Assembly: GCA_945928575.1 (NCBI GenBank)
Contig: CAMENP010000010.1
Span: forward strand, 23,041-87,040
Reading direction: 5' to 3'
DNA length: 64,000 nucleotides
From: an uncultured Butyrivibrio sp.
GTDB lineage: Bacteria; Bacillota; Clostridia; Lachnospirales; Lachnospiraceae
Positions 15,570 through 25,051 of this stretch are shown here, one piece after another. The notes below the pieces were generated by a model. It was not told the origin of the DNA, ran no database searches, and saw only the letters and a program-made list of their open reading frames with translations. A program made the position numbers and the translations under genes. The stretch's first letter is position 1. Every line of letters starts with the position of its first letter.

Positions 15570-18278
15570 ATGAGAAAGTTTAAATCTGTGATTACTAAGG
15601 CTGCTGTGGCGGCGATGTGTGTGATTGTGGCATTTGCGGTGCATAAAGTAAAAGCATCCGATGATGTGGCTGTTGTAGCTGCAAGCGGTGATGTCACTAT
15701 CAATGCGGCAAATTTCCCCGATGAGACATTCAGGACGTTTGTTAGGGAAAATTATGATAAGGACAATAACGGAGTCCTCTCCAAGAGCGAGAGAAGCACT
15801 CAGAGCATGACAATTAGTGATAAAGATATCAAATCACTTACAGGAATCCAATATTTTACCGAAATCCGTACACTTGAGTGTATGAGATTGGGGATAAGCA
15901 AGCTTGATGTCAGCGGATTGACTTATTTGCTTAACCTGACATGCTGTGAGAACGAGAATCTGACGGAAATCAAATTCAGCGACTCTCATAACTTAATGTA
16001 TCTGACATGTTATGAGAACAATCTGAGTTCAATAAATACGGACGCTATCCCGAATTTGCGAGAGCTGATATGCGGTTATAATAATATACATGAACTGAAT
16101 GTATCCGGAATGGATAAGCTTACGAGGCTGAACTGCATCGGTAATGAATTGTATGACCTTAATGTAAGCAAGAACCCTGATCTCACGGCACTGTATTGCA
16201 GCTATAACAGTCTTACAGGCCTTAATGTCAAAAATAACACAAAGATGACGGATCTGTATTGCTCGTACAACAGTATTAAAAATCTTGACGTAAGTACACT
16301 TAATTCTTTACAGAGACTTTATTGCGACGGAAACGGAATGACAGCATTGAATTTTGGAGGCGTTAAGACAATTGTCGAACTCAATTGTTTTTTCAATAAG
16401 CTTACAAACCTTAATGTGAACAATTTTGTGGGACTTGAAGTGCTTAACTGCAGTTTTAATAACCTTACATCACTTAATGTGAGCGGTAAAAATAAGCTCC
16501 ATGAATTATATTGTTACGGTAATAAGCTGGGCACTCTCAATGTAAGCAGCTCGACAAAGCTTACAACGCTTGACTGCAGTAACAATGCGCTTACATCATT
16601 GACGCTCGGTAATTTAACCAAATTGGAATCGATTGACTGTACGTCCAATAACCTCAGTACGCCGGATGTAAGCAAACTCACATCACTTAAGGACTTTTAT
16701 CACGACGGAAATACACAGAAAGAATCGATAAGACTGTATAATGCAGCGACGAACAATACATGTAAAGAGAATACGAATGGAAACAAACTCGATTTAAGCG
16801 GACTCATGGCAGCTATCACCGACAATGAGGGCTCTACCATGGTAACCGGTAATTTTACGCCGAACCGGTTCCGGACACATGCGGACCATTCGCTTGCAGC
16901 AGTGGTTCCGGCACGTATCACTAAAGAAAACAACACCGTAACCCTCATATACCATGGATTCTCATATACATATGAGCTTGATGTCATTGAGCTGACCGAT
17001 GTCGGCAAATTAAATGTGACGCTAAGCAATACGAAATACAATTATGATGGCAAGGCCAAGAAACCGTCCGTATCAGTTAAGGACGGCACAAAGGCACTTG
17101 TAAGCGGTAAGGACTATACGGTGTCTTATTCCAATAATACTCAGATGGGAACGGCAACGGTTACAGTTACCGGAAAAGGCGATTACAAAGGAACGATTAG
17201 TAAAAATTTTACGATAGTATTCGGAATACCACGGTTGACATCAGCAGTGAATGATACTGCCGGAATAACGGTTAAGTGGGGCAGAATAACCGGAGCTACG
17301 GGATATATTGTATATCGTAAGACAGGAAACGGGACCTGGGGCAGGATTGCGGATATAAAGAGCGGTTCAGCTACAAGTTATGTTGATAAAACAGCCAAAT
17401 CCAACACGACATACACATATACGACCAGAGCATATAACAGTAAATATACGAGCGAATGGAACTCAACAAAGACAATCAAACGTATTGTAGATCCGACACT
17501 CACAGCTGCTGCCAATATGACATCCGGAATACAGATAAAATGGAATAAGGTTGCCGGCGCTACAGGATATATTGTATATCGCAAAACAGGAAACGCGGCC
17601 TGGGGCAGGATTGCAGACATAAAGAACGGTTCGACCGTAACTTACACGGATACCACGGCCAAAACAGGAACCGTATATGTATATACGGTAAGAGCATACA
17701 GCGGAGATTCGATGAGTTTCTGGCACAGCACAAAGCAATTGAGACGCCTGGCTGACCCGGTATTAAGTTCGGCGGTCAATGTTACATCCGGAGTTGATGT
17801 AAAGTGGGCATCCGTCAAAGGCGCAACGGGATACATAATATATCGTAAGAGTGGCAATTCCGACTGGAGCCGTATTGCCTATATCAAGAATGATTCAATC
17901 ACAAGTTATACAGATAAGACGGCCAAATCCGGAACGACATACAGTTATACAATAAGAGCGTATAACGGATCGGCCATGAGTTACTGGCACGGAGCAAAAT
18001 CGATTAAACGTCTGTCAGACCCGAACGTCACGGCTGCACAGGTAACGTCAAAAGGCGTCAATATTAAGTGGACCAAAGTTACCGGTGCCACAGGATATAT
18101 TGTATACAGATGTACAAAATACGGGGACTGGGGCAGAATAGCGGATATAAAGAGTGGTTCGACTCTTAATTATCTTGATAAGAATGCCGGGAAAAAAATT
18201 AAGTACATATATACGGTGCGCGCTTATTCCGGAAGCACAATGAGCAGCTGGAGTTCGATCAAAGATGCGATAAGATAA
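15570..18278 (+). CDS. Large secreted protein with leucine-rich repeats, Ig-like and four Fn3-like domains
   Basis: The 902-residue protein has a signal peptide (about 1-29, ending VKA). An EF-hand-like calcium loop DKDNNGVLSKSE lies near 64. About eleven or twelve 21-residue leucine-rich repeats (about 105-370) follow the pattern LxxLxCxxNxLxxLNVSxxx and put a Cys in almost every turn. After them come a non-repeat region, an Ig-like MBG-type domain (about 480-548), and four Fn3-like repeats starting near 550, 641, 729 and 817, each with GATGYIVYR, WGRIADIK and a YTVRAYSG strand. There is no LPXTG motif, S-layer domain or C-terminal membrane anchor, so it is probably released or held non-covalently. 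Such proteins in gut Clostridia are presumed adhesins or glycan binders; the ligand is unknown. Confidence 0.85.
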   Translation: MRKFKSVITKAAVAAMCVIVAFAVHKVKASDDVAVVAASGDVTINAANFPDETFRTFVRENYDKDNNGVLSKSERSTQSMTISDKDIKSLTGIQYFTEIRTLECMRLGISKLDVSGLTYLLNLTCCENENLTEIKFSDSHNLMYLTCYENNLSSINTDAIPNLRELICGYNNIHELNVSGMDKLTRLNCIGNELYDLNVSKNPDLTALYCSYNSLTGLNVKNNTKMTDLYCSYNSIKNLDVSTLNSLQRLYCDGNGMTALNFGGVKTIVELNCFFNKLTNLNVNNFVGLEVLNCSFNNLTSLNVSGKNKLHELYCYGNKLGTLNVSSSTKLTTLDCSNNALTSLTLGNLTKLESIDCTSNNLSTPDVSKLTSLKDFYHDGNTQKESIRLYNAATNNTCKENTNGNKLDLSGLMAAITDNEGSTMVTGNFTPNRFRTHADHSLAAVVPARITKENNTVTLIYHGFSYTYELDVIELTDVGKLNVTLSNTKYNYDGKAKKPSVSVKDGTKALVSGKDYTVSYSNNTQMGTATVTVTGKGDYKGTISKNFTIVFGIPRLTSAVNDTAGITVKWGRITGATGYIVYRKTGNGTWGRIADIKSGSATSYVDKTAKSNTTYTYTTRAYNSKYTSEWNSTKTIKRIVDPTLTAAANMTSGIQIKWNKVAGATGYIVYRKTGNAAWGRIADIKNGSTVTYTDTTAKTGTVYVYTVRAYSGDSMSFWHSTKQLRRLADPVLSSAVNVTSGVDVKWASVKGATGYIIYRKSGNSDWSRIAYIKNDSITSYTDKTAKSGTTYSYTIRAYNGSAMSYWHGAKSIKRLSDPNVTAAQVTSKGVNIKWTKVTGATGYIVYRCTKYGDWGRIADIKSGSTLNYLDKNAGKKIKYIYTVRAYSGSTMSSWSSIKDAIR

Positions 18279-18281
18279 AAA

Positions 18282-18312
18282 TACCCTCAATACCCGTTAG
18301 GTATTGAGGGTA
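18282..18312. terminator. Bidirectional terminator between the LRR gene and metQ
   Basis: TACCCTCAATACC (18282-18294) pairs perfectly with GGTATTGAGGGTA (18300-18312) around loop CGTTA. On the reverse strand the stem is followed at once by TTTTTATCTTA, so it mainly terminates metNIQ. On the forward strand a T run comes only after nine bases. Confidence 0.88.
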
Positions 18313-18330
18313 AAATTATATGTTTTTTTA

Positions 18331-19182
18331 TTAGAAAATAGGTACAACTGCTCCGTTGTATGTGTCATTGATGTAATCTTTAACCTTCTGTGTTGTAAGT
18401 GCAGCAACAAGAGCTTTTGTCTTAGCACTGTCAACATCTGCTTTGCGTACAGCAACAACGTTTGCATAAGTCTGTGCAGCCTCGCCTGAAGCATCTTCCG
18501 ATGCAAGTGCATCAGCTATTTTAAGACCTGCTGCGATAGCGTAGTTACCATTGATAACTGCGATAGAACCGGCATCGGCATTCTTAAGCTGTGCGGCAAC
18601 TGTATCTGCCTGAACGGCTGTGATATTGTATCCGCCGTCGTCAACGATATCAAGTGTTGTTACACCTTTTTCAACTGTTGAACCGTCAGCAAGCTTGATA
18701 AGGTTTTCCTGAGCGAGAAGGAAAAGAGCTCTTGTCTCGTTACTGTCATCGGCAGGGATGATTATTGTAGCGCCATCCTTTAAATCCTTTAAGTCAGTGA
18801 TTCCGTTTCCGTAAATTCCGAACGGCTCATAGTGAATCTTGGCAACAGCTACAAGGTCTGTGTTGTTTGAAGCGTTAAAGCTTTCAAGGTAAGGTGTGTG
18901 CTGGAAGTAGTTGGCATCAAGTGTACCGTCGTTAAGTGCTGTGTTTGGAAGTACATAGTCATCATAAACAACGACTTTTAATGTGTATCCTTCGTCAGCG
19001 AGAGCGTCCTTAATCTGCTCAAGAATTTCTGCATGAGGTGTTGAACTTGCACCTACTGTGATTGTCTTATCATCGGATGATGAATTGTTTCCTGAGTTTG
19101 AGCTCTCTTTTTTGCCGCAGCCCGTAAGAACGAGTGCAAATACCAATGTGAGTGCTAATAATGATGTTACGATTTTTTTCAT
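18331..19182 (-). CDS. metQ: Methionine ABC transporter substrate-binding lipoprotein
   Basis: The 283-residue protein has a lipoprotein signal with lipobox LTGC and Cys near residue 22, a short Ser/Asn linker, and the NlpA/MetQ domain: VGASSTPHAEILEQI at its start, NYFQHTPYLESFN, KIHYEPFGIYG and ATIIIPADDSNETRALFLL. The family binds methionine (L, sometimes D or oxidised) outside the membrane and delivers it to MetI. It is the last gene of the reverse-strand unit metN-metI-metQ and lies just before a strong terminator. The spacing to metI is 14 bases and GGAGAAAAAGGAAATG supplies its ribosome binding site. Confidence 0.94.
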   Translation of the reverse strand: MKKIVTSLLALTLVFALVLTGCGKKESSNSGNNSSSDDKTITVGASSTPHAEILEQIKDALADEGYTLKVVVYDDYVLPNTALNDGTLDANYFQHTPYLESFNASNNTDLVAVAKIHYEPFGIYGNGITDLKDLKDGATIIIPADDSNETRALFLLAQENLIKLADGSTVEKGVTTLDIVDDGGYNITAVQADTVAAQLKNADAGSIAVINGNYAIAAGLKIADALASEDASGEAAQTYANVVAVRKADVDSAKTKALVAALTTQKVKDYINDTYNGAVVPIF

Positions 19183-19196
19183 TTCCTTTTTCTCCT

Positions 19197-19877
19197 TTAC
19201 TTGTGAATTCTTCTGTCTGATTTGCGGGCGATAAAAGCGCCTAATTCCTGAATAACCTGCACGATTATTATTGTCAGGGCAACGCAGATCCAGATGATGT
19301 TATTCTGATATTTCTGGTATCCATATGTGATTGCTATCTGACCAAGTCCACCGCCACCGATGGTACCAGCCATAGCAGAGTAACCTAAAATAGTAACCAT
19401 TGAGATTATTGCTCCGGTTATAAGAGAAGGTTTGGCTTCCGGGATAAGTACTTTTGTAACTATCTTAAAAGTAGGAGTTCCCATTGCCTTGGCTGCTTCA
19501 ATTACACCGCCGCCGACTTCTGCGATTGAAGATTCAACCATTCGTGCGACATAAGGTGCTGCAGCAATAACAAGCGTGACGATCATGGCTTTGTTGCCAA
19601 GGCTTGAGCCGACAATGAATTTGGCAACCGGAAGCATTGCAACCATTAATATAATGAAAGGAATGCTTCGGAATACATTGACAATAATGCCGAGTACACG
19701 GTTAAGCCATGCAATAGGCTTGATGCCGTTTTTGCCGGTTACCGAAAGTATAAGACCTACGGGAAGTCCGATAATATAAGCAAAAACAGTGGAAAGTAAT
19801 GTCATGTAGACTGTTTCCCAGATTCCGTATTGAAGTATGCCGTTATCCAGAAGTTTCTGGAGAAGATTATCTGCCAT
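19197..19877 (-). CDS. metI: Methionine ABC transporter permease
   Basis: This 226-residue inner-membrane protein has five predicted membrane segments and the binding-protein-dependent permease (EAA) loop in EAAKAMGTPTFKIVTKVLIPEA, written here in two overlapping parts as EAAKAMGTP and KVLIPEAKPSL. VFRSIPFIILMVAMLPV is typical of MetI. It forms the channel dimer of the methionine importer with MetN. Its ATG overlaps the metN stop region, showing translational coupling. Confidence 0.95.
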   Translation of the reverse strand: MADNLLQKLLDNGILQYGIWETVYMTLLSTVFAYIIGLPVGLILSVTGKNGIKPIAWLNRVLGIIVNVFRSIPFIILMVAMLPVAKFIVGSSLGNKAMIVTLVIAAAPYVARMVESSIAEVGGGVIEAAKAMGTPTFKIVTKVLIPEAKPSLITGAIISMVTILGYSAMAGTIGGGGLGQIAITYGYQKYQNNIIWICVALTIIIVQVIQELGAFIARKSDRRIHK

Positions 19878-20872
19878 TATTCGTCATCCTCCTTTGAGTA
19901 TTTCATATTGTTATTATTAAGCCAGGTGATTATCTTATCAGCGGCAACTTTATCTTCGGGCATCTGTATGATTATCTGACCGTAAGCTTTTCCGTCAATA
20001 TCTTTGGTGTCTGCAAAAACAATATTAACGCCGGCCTGACATTCGAGTATCATATCAGATATAACAGGCTTGTCCGATGATTCTCCGTCAAAAATAATAC
20101 GGATGCGCCTTTTGCCGATAGATTTACGGGCCAGAGGAGATTGCGGAAGAATCAGTTCTTTGGCAATGTCCGACTGCGGATTTAAAAACACCTCAGCAAC
20201 AGGTCCCTCTTCGGCAATATGGCTTTTATCGATAACGGCGACACGGTCGCATATGCTGTCTATTACACGCATCTCATGGGTTATGACGATAATCGTAACG
20301 CCGAGCTCGCTGTTTATTTTCTTTAAAAGGTCAAGTATCTGCTGCGTTGTGTTAGGGTCAAGAGCACTTGTTGCCTCATCACAAAGCAGATATTTAGGAT
20401 CGGTGGCAAGGGCTCTGGCGATTGCAACGCGCTGTTTCTGGCCACCTGAAAGCATGGAAGGGTAGGCTTTTTCGCGATCCCCGAGACCAACCATTTCAAG
20501 AAGTCCGTGAGCCTTTTTGACAGCCTCTTTCTTATTAACACCTGCAATCTGTAATGGGTAGCACACATTCTGAAGAATATTGCGCTGCTCAAAAAGATTA
20601 AAGCTCTGGAATATCATACCGATCTGTCTTCTGATAAGAAGAAGCTCTCTGGATTTAAGGGAGGTAAGGTCTTTGCCGTCTAGTATTACATTTCCCGCGC
20701 TTGGACGCTCGAGAAGATTGATGCATCGTACAAGTGTACTTTTGCCGGCACCGGATAAACCGATAATTCCGAAGATCTCTCCGTCGTTAATAGTCAGATT
20801 AATGTTATCAAGAGCAGTTATATCACCGTTTTTGGTTTTAAAAGTTTTACTTAAATTCTTGATTTGTATCAT
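19877..20872 (-). CDS. metN: Methionine ABC transporter ATP-binding protein
   Basis: The 331-residue ATPase starts MIQIKNLSKTFKT and has Walker A GLSGAGKST, Q-loop FQSFNLFEQRN, signature LSGGQKQRVAIARAL, Walker B LLCDEATSALDP and the switch His in ITHEM. About 90 C-terminal residues form the NIL domain used for methionine feedback in this family. I start at 20872 because the longer frame to GTG 20914 would run through the -10 box of a near-perfect promoter. There is no room for a riboswitch: the leader is only about 24 bases. Confidence 0.95.
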   Translation of the reverse strand: MIQIKNLSKTFKTKNGDITALDNINLTINDGEIFGIIGLSGAGKSTLVRCINLLERPSAGNVILDGKDLTSLKSRELLLIRRQIGMIFQSFNLFEQRNILQNVCYPLQIAGVNKKEAVKKAHGLLEMVGLGDREKAYPSMLSGGQKQRVAIARALATDPKYLLCDEATSALDPNTTQQILDLLKKINSELGVTIIVITHEMRVIDSICDRVAVIDKSHIAEEGPVAEVFLNPQSDIAKELILPQSPLARKSIGKRRIRIIFDGESSDKPVISDMILECQAGVNIVFADTKDIDGKAYGQIIIQMPEDKVAADKIITWLNNNNMKYSKEDDE

Positions 20873-20902
20873 ATTTAACCCGCTTTCTTTGATATTGGCA
20901 AG

Positions 20903-20931
20903 ATTATAACGCACAATTCATACTATGTCAA
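20903..20931 (-). promoter_or_regulatory. Consensus sigma-A promoter of metNIQ
   Basis: On the reverse strand TTGACA (20931-20926) and TATAAT (20908-20903) are exactly 17 bases apart, a full consensus match. The predicted start of transcription is near 20896. The leader to the ATG is about 24 bases, with no S-box or T-box. If the operon is controlled by methionine it must be through an operator overlapping this promoter, which I cannot identify. Confidence 0.88.
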
Positions 20932-21072
20932 TAGGAAATATAAAAAAATAAAAATCATGTCATTTTTTCAAAAAAAAAATTTCGCTTTATTTTCATATTA
21001 CGATATGTTATTATGCGTGTGTTACAAGACATTTCTGCAAAAATTGTTTTTATATAAAATCATAAATTCCTG

Positions 21073-21101
21073 TTGACATTGGAGTCAATCTGGTATATTC
21101 T
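21073..21101 (+). promoter_or_regulatory. Promoter of recA-recX
   Basis: TTGACA (21073-21078) and TATTCT (21096-21101) are 17 bases apart. A short inverted repeat TGGTAT/ATACCA flanks the -10 box. The LexA box lies just downstream, where a bound repressor would block initiation. Confidence 0.85.
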
Positions 21102-21112
21102 AATACCAGAAA

Positions 21113-21126
21113 CGAACATTTGTTCA
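21113..21126 (+). promoter_or_regulatory. LexA (SOS) operator of recA
   Basis: CGAACATTTGTTCA matches the Gram-positive SOS box CGAAC-N4-GTTCG at all positions but the last base. It starts 11 bases after the -10 box, about at the expected transcription start, and 25 bases before the recA ATG. Confidence 0.88.
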
Positions 21127-21151
21127 CAGGACATATCAGAAGGAGATTAAT

Positions 21152-22189
21152 ATGGCTAAGGAAGATAAATTAAAAGCACTTGATGCTGCTATATCCAGTA
21201 TAGAGAGAAATTTTGGTAAGGGCGCGGTTATGAAACTGGGAGACCCTTCGGCGGCAATGAACGTAGAGACGATTCCTACAGGCTCACTGAGTCTTGATAT
21301 TGCACTTGGAATGGGAGGCGTTCCGAAGGGAAGAATTGTTGAGATATACGGACCGGAATCAAGTGGTAAGACCACAGTTGCACTTCATATGGTAGCAGAG
21401 GTACAGAAGAGAGGCGGAATTGCAGGTTTCATAGATGCAGAGCATGCATTGGATCCGGCATATGCCAAAAATATCGGCGTTAATATTGATGAATTGTACA
21501 TATCACAGCCGGATAACGGCGAGCAGGCACTTGAGATCACTGAGACACTTGTCCGTTCCGGAGCGGTTGATATTATTATAGTTGACTCTGTTGCGGCACT
21601 TGTTCCTAAGGCGGAGATTGACGGCGATATGGGAGATTCACATGTAGGACTTCAGGCAAGACTTATGTCACAGGCATTGAGAAAGCTTACCGCGGTAATC
21701 AGCAAGACCAACTGTGTTGTTATATTTATTAATCAGCTTCGTGAGAAAGTCGGAGTTATGTTCGGCAATCCTGAGACTACTACCGGCGGACGTGCGCTTA
21801 AGTTCTATTCATCTGTCAGAATGGATGTAAGAAGAATTGAGACACTTAAGGCTAACGGAGAGATGGTTGGTAACAGAACGAGAGTTAAGGTAGTCAAGAA
21901 TAAGATCGCACCTCCGTTTAAGGAGGCTGAGTTTGATATCATGTTCGGAAAGGGCATTTCAAGGGAGGGAGACATACTTGATCTTGCGGCATCCAATAAT
22001 ATTGTTGTCAAGAGCGGTGCATGGTTCTCTTACAATGGTGATAAGATAGGCCAGGGACGTGAGAATGCCAAACAGTATCTTACTGATCACCCGGATATTA
22101 TGAGTGAGATAGAAGCTAAGGTACGTGAAGCTTACTTTACGAAGCCGGAAGAACAGGCCAGCGCGGACGAGACTGCGACAGAGGAGTAA
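21152..22189 (+). CDS. recA: Recombinase RecA
   Basis: The 345-residue protein is a complete RecA: Walker [10 protein letters not shown] near residue 67, the [19 protein letters not shown] segment, Walker [20 protein letters not shown]-binding loop region [19 protein letters not shown], and loop 2 around [17 protein letters not shown]. An acidic tail rich in Glu and Ala closes it. It forms filaments on single-stranded DNA for homologous repair and triggers LexA self-cleavage. AGAAGGAG precedes the ATG. recX follows after three bases, so activator and modulator are made together under SOS control. Confidence 0.98.
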   Translation: MAKEDKLKALDAAISSIERNFGKGAVMKLGDPSAAMNVETIPTGSLSLDIALGMGGVPKGRIVEIYGPESSGKTTVALHMVAEVQKRGGIAGFIDAEHALDPAYAKNIGVNIDELYISQPDNGEQALEITETLVRSGAVDIIIVDSVAALVPKAEIDGDMGDSHVGLQARLMSQALRKLTAVISKTNCVVIFINQLREKVGVMFGNPETTTGGRALKFYSSVRMDVRRIETLKANGEMVGNRTRVKVVKNKIAPPFKEAEFDIMFGKGISREGDILDLAASNNIVVKSGAWFSYNGDKIGQGRENAKQYLTDHPDIMSEIEAKVREAYFTKPEEQASADETATEE

Positions 22190-22192
22190 GGG

Positions 22193-22798
22193 ATGGAAAT
22201 AACGGATGTGGCTCCGTTAGACAAGAAGCGGCGGAAAGTGTATATTGATGGTCAATATGCCTTTCCGCTGTATTTGTCTGAACTGAGAAAGTATAATATA
22301 GAAACAGGCGTAACACTTGAAAAGAACGCATATGATGATATCTGTTCATTGCTTATGAGACGTGTGAGAGAGAGAATCCTTTACCTGATAGCGGATTATG
22401 ACAGATCGGAACAGAATATAAGACAGAAAATGTCAATGGCGGGATACCGTGGAAGTTTCGTGGATGAAGCCATTAATTCGCTTAAAGAGTACGGATATAT
22501 AGATGATTTAAGGTTTGCAAGATATTATGCGGAGTCTATGAGGGATACCAAAGGACGTTCGGCTTTTGCGATTTCAAGGGCGCTGTATGAGAAAGGCATA
22601 TCAAGGGATGTGATAGATACTGTCATGGAAGAATTGGATATTGATGAAGATGCACAGATACTAAAGGCACTTTCATCTAAAGGGTATAACGAAGAAAATA
22701 TAAGAGAAATTGACGATAAGGAACGTCAAAAATTAATATCATTTCTCATGAGAAAGGGCTTTTCGTATGATCTGATATGTATATATGTACGAAAATGA
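22193..22798 (+). CDS. recX: RecA regulator RecX
   Basis: The 201-residue, helix-rich protein has an N-terminal extension with an S1-like beta start (DKKRRKVYIDGQYAFPLYLSELRKY, split here as KKRRKVYIDG and FPLYLSELRKY), followed by three RecX three-helix repeats with the marks YLIADYDRSEQNIRQKM, LKEYGYIDDLRFARYYAES and ISRALYEKGIS. RecX binds in the groove of RecA filaments and limits or reshapes their activity. It shares the recA transcript, three bases behind it. Confidence 0.92.
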   Translation: MEITDVAPLDKKRRKVYIDGQYAFPLYLSELRKYNIETGVTLEKNAYDDICSLLMRRVRERILYLIADYDRSEQNIRQKMSMAGYRGSFVDEAINSLKEYGYIDDLRFARYYAESMRDTKGRSAFAISRALYEKGISRDVIDTVMEELDIDEDAQILKALSSKGYNEENIREIDDKERQKLISFLMRKGFSYDLICIYVRK

Positions 22799-22818
22799 CA
22801 AGCTTATTGGTTTTTTCC

Positions 22819-22845
22819 TTGACACTTTCAACAAAAAAGTATAAT
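22819..22845 (+). promoter_or_regulatory. Probable promoter of rny
   Basis: TTGACA (22819-22824) and TATAAT (22840-22845) are both perfect boxes, but only 15 bases apart, so promoter strength is uncertain. The start codon of rny lies 50 bases downstream. Confidence 0.5.
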
Positions 22846-22895
22846 ATTAATATGTTGTAGTTTGTACAATGAAAACTAAATAAGGAGGTGCTCCT

Positions 22896-24449
22896 GTGCC
22901 AGAATTGTCTTATATCATAACGGCGGGCGTTACGCTTGTTGTTGCTGCACTTATTACATGGTTTATAGCCGGTGCATACCATAAGAAAGTAACCGATAAG
23001 AAAATCGGAAGCGCTGAGGCTAAAGCCAGAGAGATAATAGACGATGCACTTAAGACAGCAGAGACACGTAAGAAGGAGATGCTTCTTGAAGCAAAGGAAG
23101 AGTCTATTAAGACTAAGAATGAGCTTGACAAAGAGACCAGGGAGAGACGTGCTGAAATTCAGAAATATGAACGCCGTGTTCTTTCCAAAGAAGAAACTCT
23201 TGACAAGAAGCTTGATTCCGTTGAGAAACGTGATAATGCACTCAACCGTAAGGAAGATGACCTTAATCGCAAGAGACAGGAAGTTGAGGCCCTTAGTGCA
23301 AAACGCGTACAGGAACTTGAAAGAATCTCAGGACTTACCTCCATTCAGGCTAAAGAATATCTTTTAAAAACTGTAGAAGAAGAAGTTAAACATGAAACCG
23401 CTGTAATGGTTAAAGAGATGGAAATCAAAGCCAAGGAAGAAGCTGACAAGAAAGCCAAGAATTATATTGTCAGTGCAATACAGAGATGTGCTGCAGACCA
23501 TGTGTCTGAAGCTACAATATCGGTTGTACAGCTTCCTAATGACGAGATGAAAGGCCGTATCATTGGTAGAGAGGGACGTAATATTCGTACCCTTGAGACA
23601 ATGACAGGTGTTGATCTTATCATAGACGACACTCCGGAAGCAGTGGTATTATCTGGATTTGATCCAATTCGAAGAGAGGTTGCAAGGATCGCTCTTGAGA
23701 AGCTTATTATTGACGGACGTATTCATCCGGCAAGAATTGAAGAGATGGTTGAGAAGGCCCAGAAAGAAGTCGAGAACATGATAAGAGAAGAAGGCGAAGC
23801 TGCTACTCTTGAAGTCGGTGTTCACGGCATTCATCCGGAACTTGTCAGACTTCTCGGTAAGATGAAGTTCAGAACAAGTTACGGACAGAATGTTTTAAAG
23901 CATTCTATCGAAGTTTCGTTATTATGCGGACTTTTTGCATCAGAGATTGGACTTGATGTCAGAACTGCTAAGAGAGCAGGACTTTTACATGATATTGGTA
24001 AATCAGTCGATCATGAGATGGAAGGATCTCATGTTCAGATTGGTGCTGATTTGTGCAGAAAATACAAGGAATCAGAACTTGTCATCAATGCGGTTGAAGC
24101 TCATCATGGAGATGTTGAACCGCAGTCTCTTATTGCGTGCATTGTTCAGGCGGCAGATGCTATTTCAGCTGCAAGACCTGGTGCTAGAAGAGAAACACTC
24201 GAGACTTATACGAACAGATTAAAACAGTTAGAAGATATTACGAACGGGTTCGATGGAGTAGAGAAGTCATATGCTATACAGGCAGGACGTGAGATTCGAA
24301 TTATGGTAGTTCCGGAAGTTATCAGTGATGCTGACATGGTTTTACTTGCAAGGGATATATCCAAGAAAATTGAAGATGAACTTGAATATCCAGGCCAGAT
24401 TAAAGTTAATGTCATAAGAGAATCAAGGGTAACTGATTACGCAAAATAG
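22896..24449 (+). CDS. rny: Ribonuclease Y
   Basis: The 517-residue protein is the Firmicute endoribonuclease that starts bulk mRNA decay at the membrane. It has an N-terminal membrane segment (about residues 5-27), a long charged coiled coil to about 200, a KH RNA-binding domain with [15 protein letters not shown] near 225, and an HD domain with LLHDIGKS near 365 and EAHHGD. The start is GTG at 22896, behind AAGGAGG. The Shine-Dalgarno lies in the 5' arm of a small hairpin, AGGAG-GTG-CTCCT, ending just before the GTG. The gene is monocistronic with a strong terminator. Confidence 0.97.
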   Translation: MPELSYIITAGVTLVVAALITWFIAGAYHKKVTDKKIGSAEAKAREIIDDALKTAETRKKEMLLEAKEESIKTKNELDKETRERRAEIQKYERRVLSKEETLDKKLDSVEKRDNALNRKEDDLNRKRQEVEALSAKRVQELERISGLTSIQAKEYLLKTVEEEVKHETAVMVKEMEIKAKEEADKKAKNYIVSAIQRCAADHVSEATISVVQLPNDEMKGRIIGREGRNIRTLETMTGVDLIIDDTPEAVVLSGFDPIRREVARIALEKLIIDGRIHPARIEEMVEKAQKEVENMIREEGEAATLEVGVHGIHPELVRLLGKMKFRTSYGQNVLKHSIEVSLLCGLFASEIGLDVRTAKRAGLLHDIGKSVDHEMEGSHVQIGADLCRKYKESELVINAVEAHHGDVEPQSLIACIVQAADAISAARPGARRETLETYTNRLKQLEDITNGFDGVEKSYAIQAGREIRIMVVPEVISDADMVLLARDISKKIEDELEYPGQIKVNVIRESRVTDYAK

Positions 24450-24463
24450 TGTAATGAATAACT

Positions 24464-24504
24464 AGCCCTGAGATCTTTGGTAACCAAAGATTTTGGGGCT
24501 TTTT
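24464..24504 (+). terminator. Rho-independent terminator of rny
   Basis: AGCCCTGAGATCTTTGG (24464-24480) pairs with CCAAAGATTTTGGGGCT (24484-24500) around loop TAA, with two mismatched or wobble positions, followed by TTTTT. A weaker second hairpin, AAGGCCG/CGGCCTT with a short T run, lies at 24510-24537. Confidence 0.9.
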
Positions 24505-24554
24505 ACATTAAGGCCGGAATGCGGTCTGCGGCCTTTTGAAAAGTAAATTTAAGC

Positions 24555-24583
24555 TTGACCGTGGGCAATTAATAATATATAGT
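24555..24583 (+). promoter_or_regulatory. Probable promoter of the small membrane protein gene
   Basis: TTGACC (24555-24560) and TATAGT (24578-24583) are 17 bases apart, 36 bases before the ATG. Confidence 0.6.
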
Positions 24584-24619
24584 ATTATAAGGTTTGAATA
24601 CTAAATTCAGGAGGTTACT

Positions 24620-24928
24620 ATGAGTCAGGAAAAGATCGATAAAAGAAAACAGAATAAAGGAGATATGTTACATAACACCAAGAAGCACATGAAAATAACG
24701 ACATTAATTGTTGCTTTGATTCTTGTTGCGGCAGGTGCATTTGCAAGTGTTGTATCATATCATCAGGGATATACAAAGGGTGAGAAAGACGGCGAAATCA
24801 ATATGCTTAATTATCAGGCCCTTTTCGGAAATCAGACAACGGCAAGCGGAGAAACATCATCGGAAAATACAACAACAGCCGCAGCTGATGAGGCTACTAC
24901 AGCTGCCGAAACAGAATCAGCACAGTAG
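24620..24928 (+). CDS. Small single-pass membrane protein of unknown function
   Basis: The 102-residue protein has a highly basic start (about 25 residues rich in Lys), one membrane segment near residues 27-48, a short charged stretch (HQGYTKGEKDGEIN), and a Thr/Ala/Glu-rich tail that looks disordered and is probably outside the cell. I recognise no family. AGGAGG precedes the ATG. It has its own promoter and terminator, so it is a one-gene unit between rny and rimO. Confidence 0.7.
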   Translation: MSQEKIDKRKQNKGDMLHNTKKHMKITTLIVALILVAAGAFASVVSYHQGYTKGEKDGEINMLNYQALFGNQTTASGETSSENTTTAAADEATTAAETESAQ

Positions 24929-24948
24929 AATATAATAAGAATGTCAGG

Positions 24949-24988
24949 AAAGTACGGTACCATAATTGATATGGACCGTACTTTTTTT
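24949..24988 (+). terminator. Rho-independent terminator before rimO
   Basis: AAAGTACGGTACCAT (24949-24963) pairs with ATGGACCGTACTTT (24971-24984) with one bulged A, followed by a run of seven T. It separates the small membrane protein from rimO and lies inside the over-long reading frame of rimO, arguing for the later rimO start. Confidence 0.88.
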
Positions 24989-25051
24989 GCTTGCTTTTTA
25001 TATGCAATGAGGTTACAATTAGCGGTGTATGGATTAGAATTAGGAGAATAT

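Noticed and set aside
20873..20914. Longer MetN starting with GTG at 20914
   Set aside because: It would include the -10 box and leader of the operon promoter.
24941..25051. Longer RimO starting at 24941
   Set aside because: The extension spans the terminator hairpin at 24949-24988; the true start MKILFISLGC at 25052 has GGAG upstream.
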